From Bugulina stolonifera (taxonomy: Eukaryota; Bryozoa; Gymnolaemata; Cheilostomatida; Bugulidae): DNA of 64,000 bases. The notes beneath the pieces are model-generated. The model saw only the letters and a list, made by a program, of their open reading frames with translations, was not told the origin of the DNA and ran no database searches. A program made the translations under genes and the position numbers. Positions 55,301-58,300 of the stretch are shown piece by piece; position 1 is the stretch's first letter; each line of letters opens with the position of its first letter. The stretch covers positions 19,732,700 through 19,796,699 of the forward strand of contig OW285191.1 of the NCBI GenBank assembly GCA_935421135.1. The letters are read 5' to 3'.

Positions 55301-58300
55301 CTGCACGACCAACTTATTATCCAAACAAGTGTTTGACAAGCTTCCAGGTCGGGTGAAAGACCGTTTGGAAGAAAGTGACTCTCACGGTATAATGGCCAAT
55401 GGTACACAGCTGCCGTTCTATGGTGTGTTGAGGCTGCCACTCAGGATTCGGGACATAAAGACAGAGGAGGTCTTTGCAGTGAGTCGCATCAATGAGGATG
55501 CCATATTGGGCATGCCTTTTCTGATGGCGCACAATTGTTCCATGGAGTTCAACCAGCCCATAGTGCAAGTAGACGGAAGAAAGCTGAAGTGTACTGACCG
55601 ACATGGCCGGCTGCTAATGAGCAGCGTCCAAGTCACAAGAGAGACGGTGATTCCACCCCAGGCTGAGATGGCAGTGCAATGCCGGCTCACCACCAGGAAC
55701 TATTGTCCGGTTGGACTGATAGAAGGGCAGGCAGGTGGACCGCCCATCGCTACTAGCTTGAACAAGCCCGGGGACCATGGCAAAGTAGTAGCTAGATGTC
55801 TGAACTTCACTAGTCAACCTATGATGCTGAAAGCAGGATCGGCCATTGGTACCTTCACAGGAGTGGAGGAGGAGCAAGTAGATGACTCCCAGCCATTAAG
55901 TGACAGTAGTGTGACAGACTTCAAGAACATCCCAGCTGTGGATGGAAAGGTGCCAGAGCACCTTGAGTCGCTGTATGAAACAGCAAAAGGAAACTGCAGT
56001 GGACCAGGGCAAGCCTGGAAGTTAGCACGGCTGCTAACTGACTACGGTGCTGTGTTCAGTACCGGGGATGGAGACGTCGGACGAACCACATTGGTGGAGC
56101 ATAGTATACCGGTGGAGACCGGTACCCGACCCATCCGTCAGCCTCCTCATCGGCTTGGGCCAGAAAAGGAAGCGGAGGCTGAAAGACAAGTACAAGATTT
56201 ACTTGAGAAGGGATTGATCGAACCTGCTGGAGGTGCCTGGAGCTCCCCGGTTGTCCTAGTGAGGAAGAAAGATGGAAACTGGCGTTTCTGTGTTGACTAT
56301 AGGAGGCTGAATGCCGTTACCGAACAGGATGCCTATCCACTTCCACGGATTGATGACAGCCTGGATGCGCTGTCGGGAAGCAGATATTTCAGCACCCTTG
56401 ACCTAGTTAGTGGTTATTGGCAAGTCCCACTGGATGCCGATGCCCAAGAGAAATCTGCCTTTGCCACTCGCTCTGGACTGTGGAAGTGGAAGGTGTTGCC
56501 ATTTGGGTTGACCTCAGCCCCAGCTACTTTTCAAAGACTCATGGAACGAGTTTTGCATGGGCTGCACTGGAAGAGCTTGTTACTATACCTGGATGACATT
56601 ATTGTCATAGCTCCGGACTTTAAGACCCACCTTCAACGGCTAGAAGAAGTGTTCAAGCGTCTACAGCAAGCTGGACTGAAGCTGAAGCCATCCAAGTGTG
56701 AGCTACTGCAACCAGAAGTACGATATTTGGGTCACATAGTCAGTGAGAATGGGGTTGCAACCGATCCCGAGAAGGTAGCTGCCGTCCGGGACTGGCCTAT
56801 GCCAACCGGAGTCAAAGAATTGCAAGCCTTCCTTGGAACAGTGGGCTATTACAGACAGTATCTCCCCGACTTTGCCACTACAGCTCAACCACTACACAGA
56901 CTCACCAGCAAAGGGGTGGACTGGACTTGGACTGAACAGGAGCAGATGTCTTTCGAGAAGTTGAAACAGAGGTTGACTTCAGCACCAGTCCTAGGATATC
57001 CAGATCCTACTCAGACCTACATCCTGGACACGGATGCCAGTGGAGTTGGAGTGGGTGCTGTCCTGTCCCAGGTACAAAATGGATTGGAGAGAGTCATAGC
57101 CTACTATAGCAAAACCCTGGCTTCGCCGGAAAGAAACTATTGTGTAACCAGAAGAGAATTGCTGGCGATTGTGAAGGCAATCAAACACTTTCGCCCATAT
57201 CTCTATGGTCAGAAGTTTCGGCTACGAACTGATCACGCTTCTCTGCGATGGTTATGTAGACGCAGAGAACCTTCCAACCAGGTTGCCCGCTGGTTGGAAA
57301 TTCTAGCAGAGTTCCAGTACACTTTAGAGCACAGAGCTGGACCCAAACATGGCAACGCTGATGGTCTCAGCAGGCAGGCTTGTGAGAACTGTAGACAATG
57401 TGAGCTGATCGAGAGGAGAGATGGCGGACCCACTCGAGAGGAACTCGACAGGGAGGACCTGGAACCTGCCTTAAAAGCGGCAGGGTCCCAACAGTCTGTC
57501 ACATCTGGGTTGGCCTCTGCCTTAAAAGTGGCAGAGGGGGATCCTGACCAACCAATGTCAAGGTGGGGTTCCACATCATCTTTCGGAGAGATGAAGCACA
57601 CTGACCATGGGTGTCTACCTGACTTAAAAGTGGCAGGAGAAGTCACTAACCTGTCAGTGAATGCAGACCACTCACCTGATACCGCTGCGAAGATTGTCAC
57701 CAGGAGTACCCAGTTAGATGCCGAGTTGGTCAAAGAACAGACTACTGGGTCAGGAGCTGTAGCGACTATGTACAGAGCTTTACAAGACAGGTCCGAATTG
57801 ACAGATGAGCAACTAGAACTTGGAAATGCTGAACTAAAAAGACTACACAGCCAACGAGATTCTTTGAGGATTCGACCTGATGGTGTGTTAGAAGCGAGAG
57901 TGGCTCCACAAGGCAAGCCCCGGTGGTGTGCCGTTTGCCCACCAGCGCTCAGGAACAGTGTGATATGGAAGACTCATGCAATGACTCATTCTGGAGTGAA
58001 CAAGACTCTGTGGCGGCTCCAATTGACATGGTATTGGCCAGGGATGACTACCCACGTCAGAGGCATAGTCAAAAGCTGTGAGGTCTGCCAAGCATCCAAG
58101 CATGGTGGAAATAAAGCTCCTGGAGGAAGACGGAGGTTGTATGCTGGCCGCCCATGGCAAAAAGTGGCCGTAGACTTGGTTGGCCCCCTGCCAGAGACAT
58201 CAAGAGGAAACCGGTGGATCCTGGTTCTGGTTGATCACTTCACAAGGTGGAAGGATGCATTGGCCATTCCTGATGCTACTGCCCCAGTGGTGGCTTCCAC

